Below are positions 23,828 to 32,162 of a DNA stretch of 64,000 nucleotides, one piece after another. The notes beneath the pieces are model-generated. The model had not been told where the DNA came from and did no database searches. It saw only the letters and a program-made list of their open reading frames with translations. Within the stretch, counting starts at the first letter, position 1; every line of letters starts with the position of its first letter. Both the position numbers and the translations under genes were made by a program. The DNA is from Halomarina pelagica (GTDB taxonomy: Archaea > Halobacteriota > Halobacteria > Halobacteriales > Haloarculaceae): NCBI RefSeq assembly GCF_024228315.1, contig NZ_CP100454.1:930001-994000 (forward strand). The letters are read 5' to 3'.

Positions 23828-24733
23828 ATGACGAAGCGCCACGTTTCGCTTCCGGCGGACGCCGAGGAGGGGTTGCAGGCGTTCCTCGACGAAGTAGACG
23901 ATCGGCTGTCGGGCCCGGAGGACACCTGCGAGGTCGTCCGCGACGTGCTCGTGGACCTCTACGGGGACCGCGAGGCGTGGGAACGGTGGCGGGCGGGAGG
24001 GGACGTCTCGCCCGCCGAGCGCGTCCGCCTCCAGGGGTACGACCCGTGCAACTCGACGCTCGAGTCGGAGTACTACGCCGAGAAGGACGAGGAACGGTTC
24101 CGCCGCTCGAAGCACCTCCAGTGGCTCTGGCGACAGTTCGACGCCACGCCGATGGCGGACAACGTCGAGTTCGCGCTGCGCTTCCGGTCGATGCTCGCGA
24201 ACCACCTCTTCGAGGAGGCCGGCGAGAACCTCCGCATCTTCAAGGGCGTCACCTTCTCCTACGGCCACAACATCTCCGTCGGGGACAACACCGTCATCCA
24301 CGACGACGTCCACCTCGACGACCGCGGGAAGCTGACGATCGGCGACCGCGTCTCCATCTCCGACGACGCCCACGTCTACAGCCACGACCACGACGTGATC
24401 GACCAGACCGAGGTGCACAACTTCCACACGATCGTCGAGGACGACGCGCGCATCACCTACGACTCGATGATCCGCGCCGGGGTGCGCGTGGGCGAGAACA
24501 GCATCGTCGGGGCGAAGAGCATCGTCCAGCGGGACGTCCCCGCCCACCACGTCGTCGCCGGGACGCCCGCGAAGTCGATCGCCGTCAAACCGGGATACGA
24601 GAGCGTGGCGGAACCGATCGACGCGGAGGGCATCGACAACCGCGCCGGGCGCGAGATCCCCTACGAACTCCCGGACGACATCGACGTCTTCGACGAGTTC
24701 GGGCGGGATCTCGCGCCGCCGGACGCCGAATGA
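23828..24733 (+). CDS. Left-handed beta-helix (hexapeptide) acyltransferase
   Basis: 301 residues. The N-terminal 110 residues are helical (HVSLPADAEEGLQAFLDEV ... HLQWLWRQFDATPMAD). Residues about 125-255 hold hexapeptide repeats with I/V every six residues, e.g. ISVGDNTVIHDDVHLDD and IRAGVRVGENSIVGAKSIV. They end in the classic cap VPAHHVVAGTPAKSI. H135 and the SHDHD loop resemble maltose/galactoside O-acetyltransferases. It probably acetylates a sugar or surface glycan; the substrate is unknown. Confidence 0.87.
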   Translation: MTKRHVSLPADAEEGLQAFLDEVDDRLSGPEDTCEVVRDVLVDLYGDREAWERWRAGGDVSPAERVRLQGYDPCNSTLESEYYAEKDEERFRRSKHLQWLWRQFDATPMADNVEFALRFRSMLANHLFEEAGENLRIFKGVTFSYGHNISVGDNTVIHDDVHLDDRGKLTIGDRVSISDDAHVYSHDHDVIDQTEVHNFHTIVEDDARITYDSMIRAGVRVGENSIVGAKSIVQRDVPAHHVVAGTPAKSIAVKPGYESVAEPIDAEGIDNRAGREIPYELPDDIDVFDEFGRDLAPPDAE

Positions 24734-24776
24734 GCGCGAGCGCGGCCACCCGTCCGCGTCCGTCCCCCGAACGCCC

Positions 24777-25889
24777 ATGAATCGGCGGCGCTACCTCGGC
24801 GCGACGGCGGGCGTCGTCGCCGGGTTCGCGGGGTGTCTCGACGCGCTCGACGGGCCGGGGGACGGCTCGGACGGCGGCGACGGGGGCGAGGAGGGACCGT
24901 CCGTCGCGGTCGGCGACCAGCGGGTGGTGGCCGACACCGTCGCCACCGGACTCGAGGTCCCCTGGGGCGTCGCGTACCGCGACGGCGTCCTCCACCTCAC
25001 CGAGCGACCGGGGCGAGTCGTCCGGATCGCCGACGGGGGACGTGAGGTCGTCGCCGACCTCGCCGATAGCACCGCGGCCGAGGGCGAGGGCGGCCTGCTG
25101 GGACTCGTGTTCCGTTCCGACGATCCCGACGCCGCCGTCGCCTACCAGACGTACGACGACGGGGGGCTGAAGAACCGAATCCTCGCGCTCGACGCGGCAG
25201 ACGGGTGGTCGTTCGAGTCGCTGTTCGACGGCATCCCCGGCGCGTTCGTCCACGACGGCGGGAGACTGCTCGTCCGCGACGGGAGCCTCTACGCCACGAC
25301 AGGCGACGCCACCGACGAGGCGGCCGCCCAGGACCCAGAGGTCCTCAACGGGAAGGTGCTCCGTCTCACGCACGCGGGCGAGCCACACCCGGACAACCCC
25401 TTCGGCAACGCGGTGTTCACCTACGGGCACCGTAACCCGCAGGGGCTGGCGGTGCTGGACGGCGCGCTCTACTCGACGGAGCACGGGCCGGACACGGACG
25501 ACGAGATCAACCGCCTCGAAGCGGGCGGCAACTACGGCTGGCCGGCGGTGATGGGGCCGAGCGACTCCCCCGAGTTCGTCGACCCGCTCGCGAGCTACAC
25601 GCCGACGATCGCCCCGGGCGGAGCCACGGTCTACCCCGACGACGGCCCGATCGAGGCGTGGCGCGGCGACCTGCTCTTCGGCACGCTCGCGGGCCAGCAC
25701 CTCCACCGGGCCCGGATCCGGGGCGGCGAGGTCGTCGGGAACGAGCGCCTCTTCGAGGGGACGTTCGGCCGCCTCCGCACCACCTTCGTCGGGACCGACG
25801 GCCACCTCCACGTCGTGACCAGCAACCGCGACGGCCGGGGCGACCCGCGGGAGGGCGACGACCGCGTCCTGCGCCTCCGACCCGCATGA
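24777..25889 (+). CDS. PQQ-type sugar dehydrogenase lipoprotein
   Basis: 370 residues. A twin-arginine/lipobox leader (MNRRRYLGA ... GFAGC, lipid-bearing C20) is followed by a Gly/Asp linker and a six-bladed soluble-glucose-dehydrogenase-like propeller. Motifs include GLEVPWGVAYRDGVLHLTER, GEGGLLGLVFRSD, LNGKVLRLTHAGE, YGHRNPQGLAV, STEHGPDTDDEINRLEAGGN and NYGWP. The family oxidises aldose sugars with PQQ or is an uncharacterised homologue. Whether this host makes PQQ is not shown here. It overlaps the next gene by 4 bases. Confidence 0.88.
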   Translation: MNRRRYLGATAGVVAGFAGCLDALDGPGDGSDGGDGGEEGPSVAVGDQRVVADTVATGLEVPWGVAYRDGVLHLTERPGRVVRIADGGREVVADLADSTAAEGEGGLLGLVFRSDDPDAAVAYQTYDDGGLKNRILALDAADGWSFESLFDGIPGAFVHDGGRLLVRDGSLYATTGDATDEAAAQDPEVLNGKVLRLTHAGEPHPDNPFGNAVFTYGHRNPQGLAVLDGALYSTEHGPDTDDEINRLEAGGNYGWPAVMGPSDSPEFVDPLASYTPTIAPGGATVYPDDGPIEAWRGDLLFGTLAGQHLHRARIRGGEVVGNERLFEGTFGRLRTTFVGTDGHLHVVTSNRDGRGDPREGDDRVLRLRPA

Positions 25890-26623
25890 GCCCGAGTTCC
25901 CGCGGAACGGGGCCGCGCGCCGTCGCGATCAACGTCGCGGCGAACACGAACCTGCCGGGCGTTCGCGGCCCCGTCCACCCCGACGGGAGGTTCGAGTACG
26001 TCCCCATCCCGGAGCGGAAGCCGACGCGCGAGCGCGTCCCGACGTACGCCGACCTCGACCTCGAGACCGAGATACCCGAGGCGGAGCGCGAGTCCCCCGT
26101 CCACTTCGATCCGGAGTTCCCGGAGGCCGGCGGCGAGCGCTACACCTACGGCGACGAGCACGGCGTGAAGGCGCGGCCGCTCTCGGAACTCGAGCGGGGC
26201 GACCACCTGCTGTTCTACGCGACGCTCTCGCAGGTGGGCGAGCCCGCGCCCTGGCAGGCCCCCGAGTGGGGCGCGTACCTGATCGGCGCGTTCCGCCTCG
26301 CGCGCGACGCCGTGACCGGCGAGGCGTACCGCGACCTCCCGCCGGAGGAGCGCGCGCCGTTCCGGAACAACGCGCACGTGAAGCGGGCGGACTTCGACGC
26401 GCGGGTGCTCGTCCTCGGGGACCCCGACGGGTCGCGCCTGCTCGACCGGGCGGTCCCGCTCTCCGGGCGCGAGGGGGGCACGGCCGCGAATCGGATCGTC
26501 ACCGACCTCTCTGCGGACTCGGGGCGCGGACCGTGGTGGCGACGGCCGCTGCGGTTCGACGCCGAGGCGACCGAGGAGCTACTGGCCGTCATCGACGGAC
26601 ACGCCGTCGAGCGGTGCTTCTGA
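25886..26623 (+). CDS. Nmad3-like putative nucleotide-modification-associated protein
   Basis: 245 residues from ATG 25886, sharing ATGA with the upstream stop. It begins with AVAINVAANTNLPGVRGPV, then HPDGRFEYVPIPERKPTRER and VHFDPEFPEAGGERYTYGD. This layout (small N-terminal strand, PDG-x-x-x-x-PIPE, HFDPEF) resembles the Nmad3 family, predicted to act with modified DNA bases. I assign the family from memory with moderate doubt. A later GDHLLFYATLSQVG and PFRNNAHVKR are the other conserved-looking parts. Confidence 0.45.
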   Translation: MSPSSRGTGPRAVAINVAANTNLPGVRGPVHPDGRFEYVPIPERKPTRERVPTYADLDLETEIPEAERESPVHFDPEFPEAGGERYTYGDEHGVKARPLSELERGDHLLFYATLSQVGEPAPWQAPEWGAYLIGAFRLARDAVTGEAYRDLPPEERAPFRNNAHVKRADFDARVLVLGDPDGSRLLDRAVPLSGREGGTAANRIVTDLSADSGRGPWWRRPLRFDAEATEELLAVIDGHAVERCF

Positions 26624-26696
26624 CGCCGCCGGGGCCCACTCACCGGACGCGGTACGCCCCCGCGCCGGTTTTGTCCGCCGGGCGCGTACCCCGGAC

Positions 26697-27056
26697 ATGG
26701 ACGTCGTCTCGCTGGCCGAGAAGTTCGACCGCATCGAGGAGTACTGGTCGCCCGCGATCGTGGGCGAACTGAACGGCCAGCACGTGAAGCTGGCGAAGCT
26801 GCGCGGCGAGTTCGACTGGCACCACCACGCCGTCGACGAACTCTTCCTCGTGATCGACGGCGACCTGACGATCAAGTTCCGCGACGAACCGGACGCCGCG
26901 CTCTCCGCGGGTGAGTTCCTCGTCGTCCCCGCCGGCGTCGATCACCGACCGGTCGCGGAGGACGAGGTCCGCGTCCTGCTGTTCGAGCCGGCCGGGACGC
27001 GAAACACGGGCAACGTCGAGTCCGAGCGGACGGTCGAGTCGCCCGACCGGCTGTAG
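26697..27056 (+). CDS. Cupin-domain protein
   Basis: 119 residues, a single small cupin. Metal ligands are apparent as H42-H43-H44 and E48 (WHHHAVDELFLVIDGDL), with H83 in VPAGVDHRP. The substrate is unknown, and relatives are often enzymes or sensors of small organic acids. It ends 3 bases before nadE and may share its transcript. Confidence 0.87.
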   Translation: MDVVSLAEKFDRIEEYWSPAIVGELNGQHVKLAKLRGEFDWHHHAVDELFLVIDGDLTIKFRDEPDAALSAGEFLVVPAGVDHRPVAEDEVRVLLFEPAGTRNTGNVESERTVESPDRL

Positions 27057-27059
27057 CCG

Positions 27060-28796
27060 ATGGCCCGATCGCTCCGCGTCGCGCTCGCCCAGCTGAACGT
27101 CACCGTCGGCGACGTCGCGGGGAACGCCGACCTCGTCGAGGCCGCCCACGAGCGCGCGCGGGCGGCCGACGCCGACCTCGTCGTCTGCTCCGAGCTGGCG
27201 CTCCTCGGGTATCCGCCGCGCGACCTCCTGTCGCGCGAGGCCGCCGTCGAGCGCCAGCTCGACGCGCTCGATCGGGTCGCCGCGGCGACCGCCGACGGCC
27301 CGGCGCTCGTGGTGGGGATCGCCGACCCGGTGTCGCCGCCGGGGCGCGCGCTGGCGAACGCCGCGGCCGTCTGTCGCGACGGCGAGGTGGTCGCCCGCGT
27401 CGCCAAGCGCCTCCTCCCGACCTACGACGTGTTCGACGAGGACCGCTACTTCGAACCGGGCGCGGGGGCCGAACCGGTCGAGGTGGCGGGCGTCGACGTC
27501 GGCGCGAGCGTCTGCGAGGACGCGTGGAACCTCCCCGACCTCTGGTCGCACCCGCGGTACGACGCGGACCCGCTCGGGGACCTCGCGTCGGCGGGCGCGG
27601 ACCTCCTCGTGAACGTCTCCGGCAGCCCGTTCCACCTCGGCAAGGGGCGATTTCGGGAGGAGTTGATGGGCCGACACGCCGCCGAACACGGCCGCTGGCT
27701 GGCGTTCGTGAACCAGGTCGGCGGGAACGACGAACTCGTCTTCGACGGCGGATCGTTCGTGGTCGGTCCCGACGGCGGGGTGGCCTGCCGCTGCGCGGCG
27801 TTCGAGGAGGACCTGCGCGTCTGCGACGTGCCGGTCGGGGGCGGCCCGTTCGAGGGCGAGCGCGACTGCGCGCCCCGGATCTCGGACCGCGCCGAGCAGG
27901 CCCGTCGGGCAATCGCCCTCGGCGTCCGTGACTACGTCCGGAAGTCGGGCTTCGAGGACGTCGTGCTCGGTCTCTCCGGTGGGATCGACTCGTCGGTCGC
28001 GGCCTGTCTCGCCGCCGAGGCGCTGGGGGCGGAGCACGTCCTCGGGGTCGCCATGCCCGCGCGGTACACGAGCGACGCGAGCACCGAGGACGCCCGCGCC
28101 GTCGCCGACGCGCTCGGCATCGACTTCCAGGTGCTCCCCATCGACGACACGTTCGGCGCGTTCCTCGATCACCTCGCGCCCCCGTTCGAGGGGGAGGAGT
28201 CGACGGAGCCGATGCCGGGGACGGTCGAGGAGAACGTTCAGGCGCGCATCCGCGGCACGACGCTGATGGCGCTCGCGAACGCGTTCGACCGCCTCGTGCT
28301 CACGCCGGACAACAAGAGCGAGGCCGCCGTCGGCTACTGCACCCTCTACGGCGACACGGTCGGAGCGCTCGCCCCCCTGGGTGACTGCCGGAAGGGCCTC
28401 GTCTACGACCTCGCCGATCGCATCAACGCCGACGTCGAACCCCCCGGTGCGGCGAGCGCGCCCATCCCCCGCCGCGTCGTCGAGCGGCCCCCCAGCGCCG
28501 AACTGCGCCCCGACCAGCGCGACGAGGACGATCTGCCGCCGTACGCCGCGCTCGACCCGATCGTGGAGGGGTACGTCGAGGAGGGGGCCTCGGCCCGCGA
28601 CCTCGTCGACGAGGGTCACGATCCGGCGACCGTCGAGCGCGTCCTCCGGATGCTCCACCGCGCCGAGTACAAGCGCTGGCAGGTGCCGCCGATCGTTCGC
28701 CTGACGCCGCAGGCGTTCGGCATCGGGTGGCGCTACCCGCTGGCCGCGCGGTACGAGGCGCTGTGGGACGTGGGCGATGAACGATCGACGGGGTGA
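27060..28796 (+). CDS. nadE: Glutamine-dependent NAD synthase
   Basis: 578 residues in two domains. Residues 1 to about 270 are a nitrilase-fold glutaminase with catalytic E45 (SELALLGYPPRDLL), K116 (AKRLLPTYDVFDEDRYF) and C152 (SVCEDAW). Residues about 285-578 are the NAD synthase with PP-loop SGGIDS (306-311) and LTPDNKSEAAVGYCTLYGD. It converts deamido-NAD, ATP and glutamine to NAD. A second, ammonia-dependent NAD synthase lies at 31189, so the window encodes both nitrogen-source types. Confidence 0.94.
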   Translation: MARSLRVALAQLNVTVGDVAGNADLVEAAHERARAADADLVVCSELALLGYPPRDLLSREAAVERQLDALDRVAAATADGPALVVGIADPVSPPGRALANAAAVCRDGEVVARVAKRLLPTYDVFDEDRYFEPGAGAEPVEVAGVDVGASVCEDAWNLPDLWSHPRYDADPLGDLASAGADLLVNVSGSPFHLGKGRFREELMGRHAAEHGRWLAFVNQVGGNDELVFDGGSFVVGPDGGVACRCAAFEEDLRVCDVPVGGGPFEGERDCAPRISDRAEQARRAIALGVRDYVRKSGFEDVVLGLSGGIDSSVAACLAAEALGAEHVLGVAMPARYTSDASTEDARAVADALGIDFQVLPIDDTFGAFLDHLAPPFEGEESTEPMPGTVEENVQARIRGTTLMALANAFDRLVLTPDNKSEAAVGYCTLYGDTVGALAPLGDCRKGLVYDLADRINADVEPPGAASAPIPRRVVERPPSAELRPDQRDEDDLPPYAALDPIVEGYVEEGASARDLVDEGHDPATVERVLRMLHRAEYKRWQVPPIVRLTPQAFGIGWRYPLAARYEALWDVGDERSTG

Positions 28797-28911
28797 CCGA
28801 AAAAGGGGGATCGTAGCCGTTCGAGTTCGTTCGATCGCGTCGGTTCGGATCCGTCGGACCCACTATCTCTCGCGGCGAACGAACGTGAGCCGCGTGTATC
28901 GTGGACCGCGG

Positions 28912-28953
28912 CGGATTCGAATCGGAGAGCGGTGCGAGCGTGGTTCGAATCCG
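28912..28953. repeat. 10-bp inverted repeat between convergent genes
   Basis: CGGATTCGAA (28912-28921) pairs with TTCGAATCCG (28944-28953) around a 22-base loop. It lies between the nadE stop and the end of the Tat protein gene, so it may separate the two transcripts. Confidence 0.5.
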
Positions 28954-28997
28954 TTCGGACCCGTCCGGACCGCTCGGACTGGGCCGTCCCACCGAGG

Positions 28998-29873
28998 TCA
29001 GTTCACGCCCGGATTGGCGCTGGCGGACGTGCTCGAGGCGGCGCGCTCGTTCTCCGCCGTCACGGTGAAGGACGTCGTCGAGACGCTGACGGCCGGGTTG
29101 TTCGGCGCGACGTCGCGGAGGCGCTCGTAGGTGTAGCCCGCCTCGCCGCTGTATGCGGGGTACTCCGCCTGCATGACGGTCTCCGAGTCCGCGTTCAGGA
29201 GCGCCGTCGTCAGGCGGAGGTAGATCTTCGTCGCGTTGCTGCCGCCGTCGGTCGGCGCGTCGAGCGCCGACGTGTCGCCGATGACGCCGTAGTTACCGTT
29301 GGCGTAGCTCCCGGCGTCGCCGCCGAGGCTCGCGCCCGTGTAGTGCGCCTCGTCCGGGTAGTCCGACGCCGCGTCGTAGTACGTACTCAGTCCGTCCCTG
29401 TACAGCACGATCTTCGGCGGGACCGTCCGACTCCCGTCGCTCGGATCGACGACGTCGCCGTTCGCGTTGATCTCGTAGAAGTCCGAGTTCGCCGTGAGGA
29501 GGTGGGTCCGTCCGCGCTTCGGATAGCGGTCGGTCGTTCCGTGGGTGGCCGTCCCCTCGGGGTCGCTCGCGTCGGTGAACAGCCAGGGAGTCTCGCGGTA
29601 GACGGGGGTGTAGCCCCGCCCCTCAATACCGGCTTCGAGGACGTACCGGATCTTGAGCGGCGGTTCGTCGAAGTTCTTCCACCTCGTGAAGACGCGCGGG
29701 GCGACGTACACTTCGGAGACGTCGCCGTCGTCGCTCTTCACGACGCCCGGGTTGGCGGCGCTGAAGTCGCTCGACATGGCGGTCGCGTTGTCAGCGGTCA
29801 GTGCGATGCCTGCGGCACCCGCGGCGGTCGCGGAGCCGAGGCCGACTAGCATCCTGCGTCGATTGATGTCCAT
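28998..29873 (-). CDS. Tat-exported haloarchaeal protein of unknown function
   Basis: 291 residues. The twin-arginine signal INRRRMLVGLGSATAAGAAG is followed by a cleavage region near ATAMS. The mature part is beta-rich with Asn/Thr/Ser and several Tyr: VYVAPRVFTRWKNFDEPPLK, EAGIEGRGYTPVYRETPWLF, YERLRDVAPNNPAVSVSTTS. It ends in a Ser/Ala/Asn tail without an anchor. No family is recognised; the style is of a surface or pilus-like protein. It is a single-gene unit. Confidence 0.65.
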   Translation of the reverse strand: MDINRRRMLVGLGSATAAGAAGIALTADNATAMSSDFSAANPGVVKSDDGDVSEVYVAPRVFTRWKNFDEPPLKIRYVLEAGIEGRGYTPVYRETPWLFTDASDPEGTATHGTTDRYPKRGRTHLLTANSDFYEINANGDVVDPSDGSRTVPPKIVLYRDGLSTYYDAASDYPDEAHYTGASLGGDAGSYANGNYGVIGDTSALDAPTDGGSNATKIYLRLTTALLNADSETVMQAEYPAYSGEAGYTYERLRDVAPNNPAVSVSTTSFTVTAENERAASSTSASANPGVN

Positions 29874-30229
29874 TGGTGTACCTGTCGTGTCGCTCGGACG
29901 CCGGACCTGCGCTCGGTACGCGCGGAACGCGCGGGTCGAATCGGCCGATCTCGGGACGACTCGGAGCGATCCCGACGCGTTCGACGTCGGGCGTCGAGAG
30001 ACACGTCTCGACCTCTCGGAGACACCGGTTAGTTAGGAACTATTTCTTTTTCGTCCACTCGGGCGGAAAATTCACAACAGGACGTAATACTCGATTTCGT
30101 TTCCGTATGGCGGTCATATTCGGCCGAAGACGGCCCATCGTTCCGGGGGACGCTATCACGAAACGCGCCGACCGGCGGTCCCCCGCGCTCGTCGACGAGC
30201 GCGACGAGTTGCGGCCGACGGGCGGGTCG
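29874..30229. other. 356-bp upstream region, no gene seen
   Basis: It contains the promoter region of the Tat protein gene (minus strand) and an AT-rich patch at 30040-30075 (CTATTTCTTTTTCG). No credible coding frame was found on either strand. Confidence 0.4.
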
Positions 30230-30394
30230 TCACCCGAGGCTGTCCCAGTGCAGGGGCTCGAAGTCCTCGCCACCGCAGCGACACCGCCGGTTCCTCGTCA
30301 TGGGAGCGAGCGTTCCGTCCACGCGCCTCCGGACCACCCGGGGACGCTCACACCGCGTGCAACGCGCCAGCGTCGTCTGATCGGTGAAGCGCAT
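30230..30394 (-). CDS. Small zinc-finger-like protein, 54 residues
   Basis: It reads from ATG 30394 to TGA 30230: MRFTDQTTLARCTRCERPRV ... RCRCGGEDFEPLHWDSLG. Four cysteines are placed as two knuckles (C12/C15 and C38/C40), typical of tiny haloarchaeal zinc-binding proteins. Composition and the Trp/Leu-rich end look protein-like. No family is recognised. Confidence 0.6.
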   Translation of the reverse strand: MRFTDQTTLARCTRCERPRVVRRRVDGTLAPMTRNRRCRCGGEDFEPLHWDSLG

Positions 30395-30586
30395 CGTCGG
30401 GACGTGAGGGATCCGTCGGGGTAAACTCTCGGCATCGATACGTGCCTCATCCCTCCCTAGGATACTGATTCCGCTCTCCGAGACGATCTACACCCGTACT
30501 CTACGCATCGGGTCACCGGACGCACAGACCCCCGTCGGCTCCCCGTCGGCCGCGCTCCGGAGGGGTCGCGAGTCGAGTCGAGAAGC

Positions 30587-30607
30587 GCGCCGTCCGGGAA
30601 TCGACCC
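30587..30607 (-). repeat. Partial tRNA-Gly 3' end, copy 1
   Basis: GCGCCGTCCGGGAAT plus CGACCC repeats the T-arm and acceptor 3' strand of the tRNA-Gly at 30825 with small changes. No anticodon or D arm follows. The downstream flank resembles that of copy 2 and of the true tRNA. Confidence 0.7.
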
Positions 30608-30693
30608 GATGGCGACTCCTCGCTGCTGCTCGGACTCGCGTGGTTCCATTTCCATCGTGGCGATGGCGTCTCTCACTGACGTTCGAGACAGTC

Positions 30694-30718
30694 ATGCGCC
30701 GTCCGGGAATTGACCCGG
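30694..30718 (-). repeat. Partial tRNA-Gly 3' end, copy 2
   Basis: It matches 25 of the 26 bases at 30824-30849 (one A missing), i.e. acceptor 3' strand and T-arm, and then diverges. Its flank (30620-30693) is recognisably similar to the flank of the true tRNA (30755-30823), so the repeated unit is the tRNA end plus its downstream DNA. Confidence 0.75.
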
Positions 30719-30824
30719 AGTGAGACGTTCCTGCTCGCTCCCTCGGGTCGCTGCGCGGGCTGCGACTCACAGGGTTCAGTTCCCTCTGTTTCGCATTTAC
30801 GGCTCACGATTTGTTCGCCAAAAA

Positions 30825-30895
30825 TGCGCCGTCCGGGAATTGAACCCGGGCTATTGGCTTGGGAAGCCAATGTCCTACCACTGGACCAACGGCGC
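30825..30895 (-). tRNA. tRNA-Gly (anticodon CCC)
   Basis: 71 nt on the minus strand. The acceptor pairs GCGCCGT with ACGGCGC, with discriminator A. The anticodon stem TTGGC/GCCAA holds the loop TTCCCAA, giving CCC. The T arm contains GGTTCAATTCC. CCA is not encoded. TTTTT directly follows the 3' end and would terminate transcription. Two decayed copies of its 3' end lie downstream. Confidence 0.95.
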
Positions 30896-30938
30896 TCCCT
30901 TCGGTCGCGCCGAGATTCGCAGTTCCTTCGAAACTGCT

Positions 30939-31012
30939 CACCAACGGCGCTCGCTCGTTTCACTCGCTCGCCCCGAGCCTTACCTCGCTTCGCTCGGTAA
31001 GACAACGGCGCT
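30939..31012 (-). repeat. Two copies of the tRNA-Gly 5' acceptor segment upstream of the gene
   Basis: CACCAACGGCGC at 30939-30950 and GACAACGGCGCT at 31001-31012 repeat the 5' end of tRNA-Gly (GGACCAACGGCGCTC at 30883-30897 on the plus strand). They lie in DNA otherwise made of GAGCGAAGCGAG-like repeats. Short fragments like these may be remnants of tandem duplication. Confidence 0.45.
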
Positions 31013-31188
31013 CGTTCGCGTTCCATCCTTTTCCACGCCACCACTTGAACTAATCGGTAGCGAGGAACCGCTTCGGGGGCGGGCGAGCGATCACGCCCGG
31101 CGTAGGTCCGGATCACGAACGCGGACGAACGTCCAGAAATTCCCCGACGGAGGGCAGGTATTTGTCATCGGGGGCCCAGTGTCACCGC

Positions 31189-32046
31189 ATGAGCGACGCT
31201 CAGTCGTACGTGATCGAGGACCTCCCCATCGAACTGCGGCTGTCGGACGACGAACTGGCGGCCCACCGCGCACACATCACGACGTTCATCGCCGACCTCG
31301 TGGAGCGAGCGGGTGCGAACGGCGCGGTGCTCGGCCTCTCGGGCGGGATCGACAGCACGCTCACGGCGTACCTGGCGGTCGAGGCGCTGGGCGAGGGGGG
31401 CGTCTACGGTCTCGTCCTCCCGAGCGACGTCAACACCGACGAGAACATGAGCGACGCCGAGCGCGTCGCCGAGACGCTGGGCATCGAGTACGACGTCGTC
31501 GAGATCGACCCCATCGTCGAGGCGTTCTTCGAGGCCTACCCGGAGGAGGGGATCGACCGCCGCATCGAGACCGATCCCCTCCGCACCGCGGCGGGGAACG
31601 TCCGCGTCCGCACGCGGGGGGTGCTCAACTACTTCGTCGCCAACGTGAAGGGACGGCTCGTCCTCGGGACGGGCAACCGTAGCGAGGCGCTGACGGGCTA
31701 CTTCACCAAGTACGGCGATCAGGCGGTCGACTGTAACCCGATCGGAAACCTCTACAAGCTACAGATACGCCAGCTCGCAGCCCACGTCGGCGTCCCCGAG
31801 GACCTCGTCGAGAAGCCGCCGAGCGCGGAGATGTGGGAGGGACAGACCGACGAGGCGGAGATGGGCCTCACCTACGATCTGCTCGACGCGGTCCTCGCGC
31901 TCCACGTCGACGGGCCGCTCTCGAAGCGCGCCACCGCGGAGACGCTCGGGGTGGCCGAGTCGGCGGTCGAGCGCGTCGAGGGGCTGTACGCGGGAAGCGA
32001 GCACAAGCGCCACATGCCGCCCGCACCCGCACCGCTCGACCTGTAG
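31189..32046 (+). CDS. nadE: Ammonia-dependent NAD synthase
   Basis: 285 residues from ATG 31189 (MSDAQSYVIEDLPIELRLSD). The PP-loop is SGGIDS at 51-56, followed by VLPSDVNTDENMSDAERVAE, LVLGTGNRSEALTGYFTKYGD and KPPSAEMWEGQTDEAEMG. No glutaminase domain is present, so free ammonia is the expected nitrogen donor for converting deamido-NAD to NAD. The C-terminal SEHKRHMPPAP is the usual synthase end. It is monocistronic. Confidence 0.92.
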   Translation: MSDAQSYVIEDLPIELRLSDDELAAHRAHITTFIADLVERAGANGAVLGLSGGIDSTLTAYLAVEALGEGGVYGLVLPSDVNTDENMSDAERVAETLGIEYDVVEIDPIVEAFFEAYPEEGIDRRIETDPLRTAAGNVRVRTRGVLNYFVANVKGRLVLGTGNRSEALTGYFTKYGDQAVDCNPIGNLYKLQIRQLAAHVGVPEDLVEKPPSAEMWEGQTDEAEMGLTYDLLDAVLALHVDGPLSKRATAETLGVAESAVERVEGLYAGSEHKRHMPPAPAPLDL

Positions 32047-32162
32047 TGGCGATTGCGGGTCTCGACGGAACCAGGCGTCCGCCGTACCCCCGTCCTATCC
32101 CGTTGCCCCCCGTCCCACCGCTCGTTCGTCCCGGCTTCTGCTCGTTCACCCCTGCTTCTCGC

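Noticed and set aside
28941-28953. GGTTCGAATCC, a perfect T-loop-like sequence
   Set aside because: It is one arm of the inverted repeat 28912-28953, and no tRNA cloverleaf forms in either direction.
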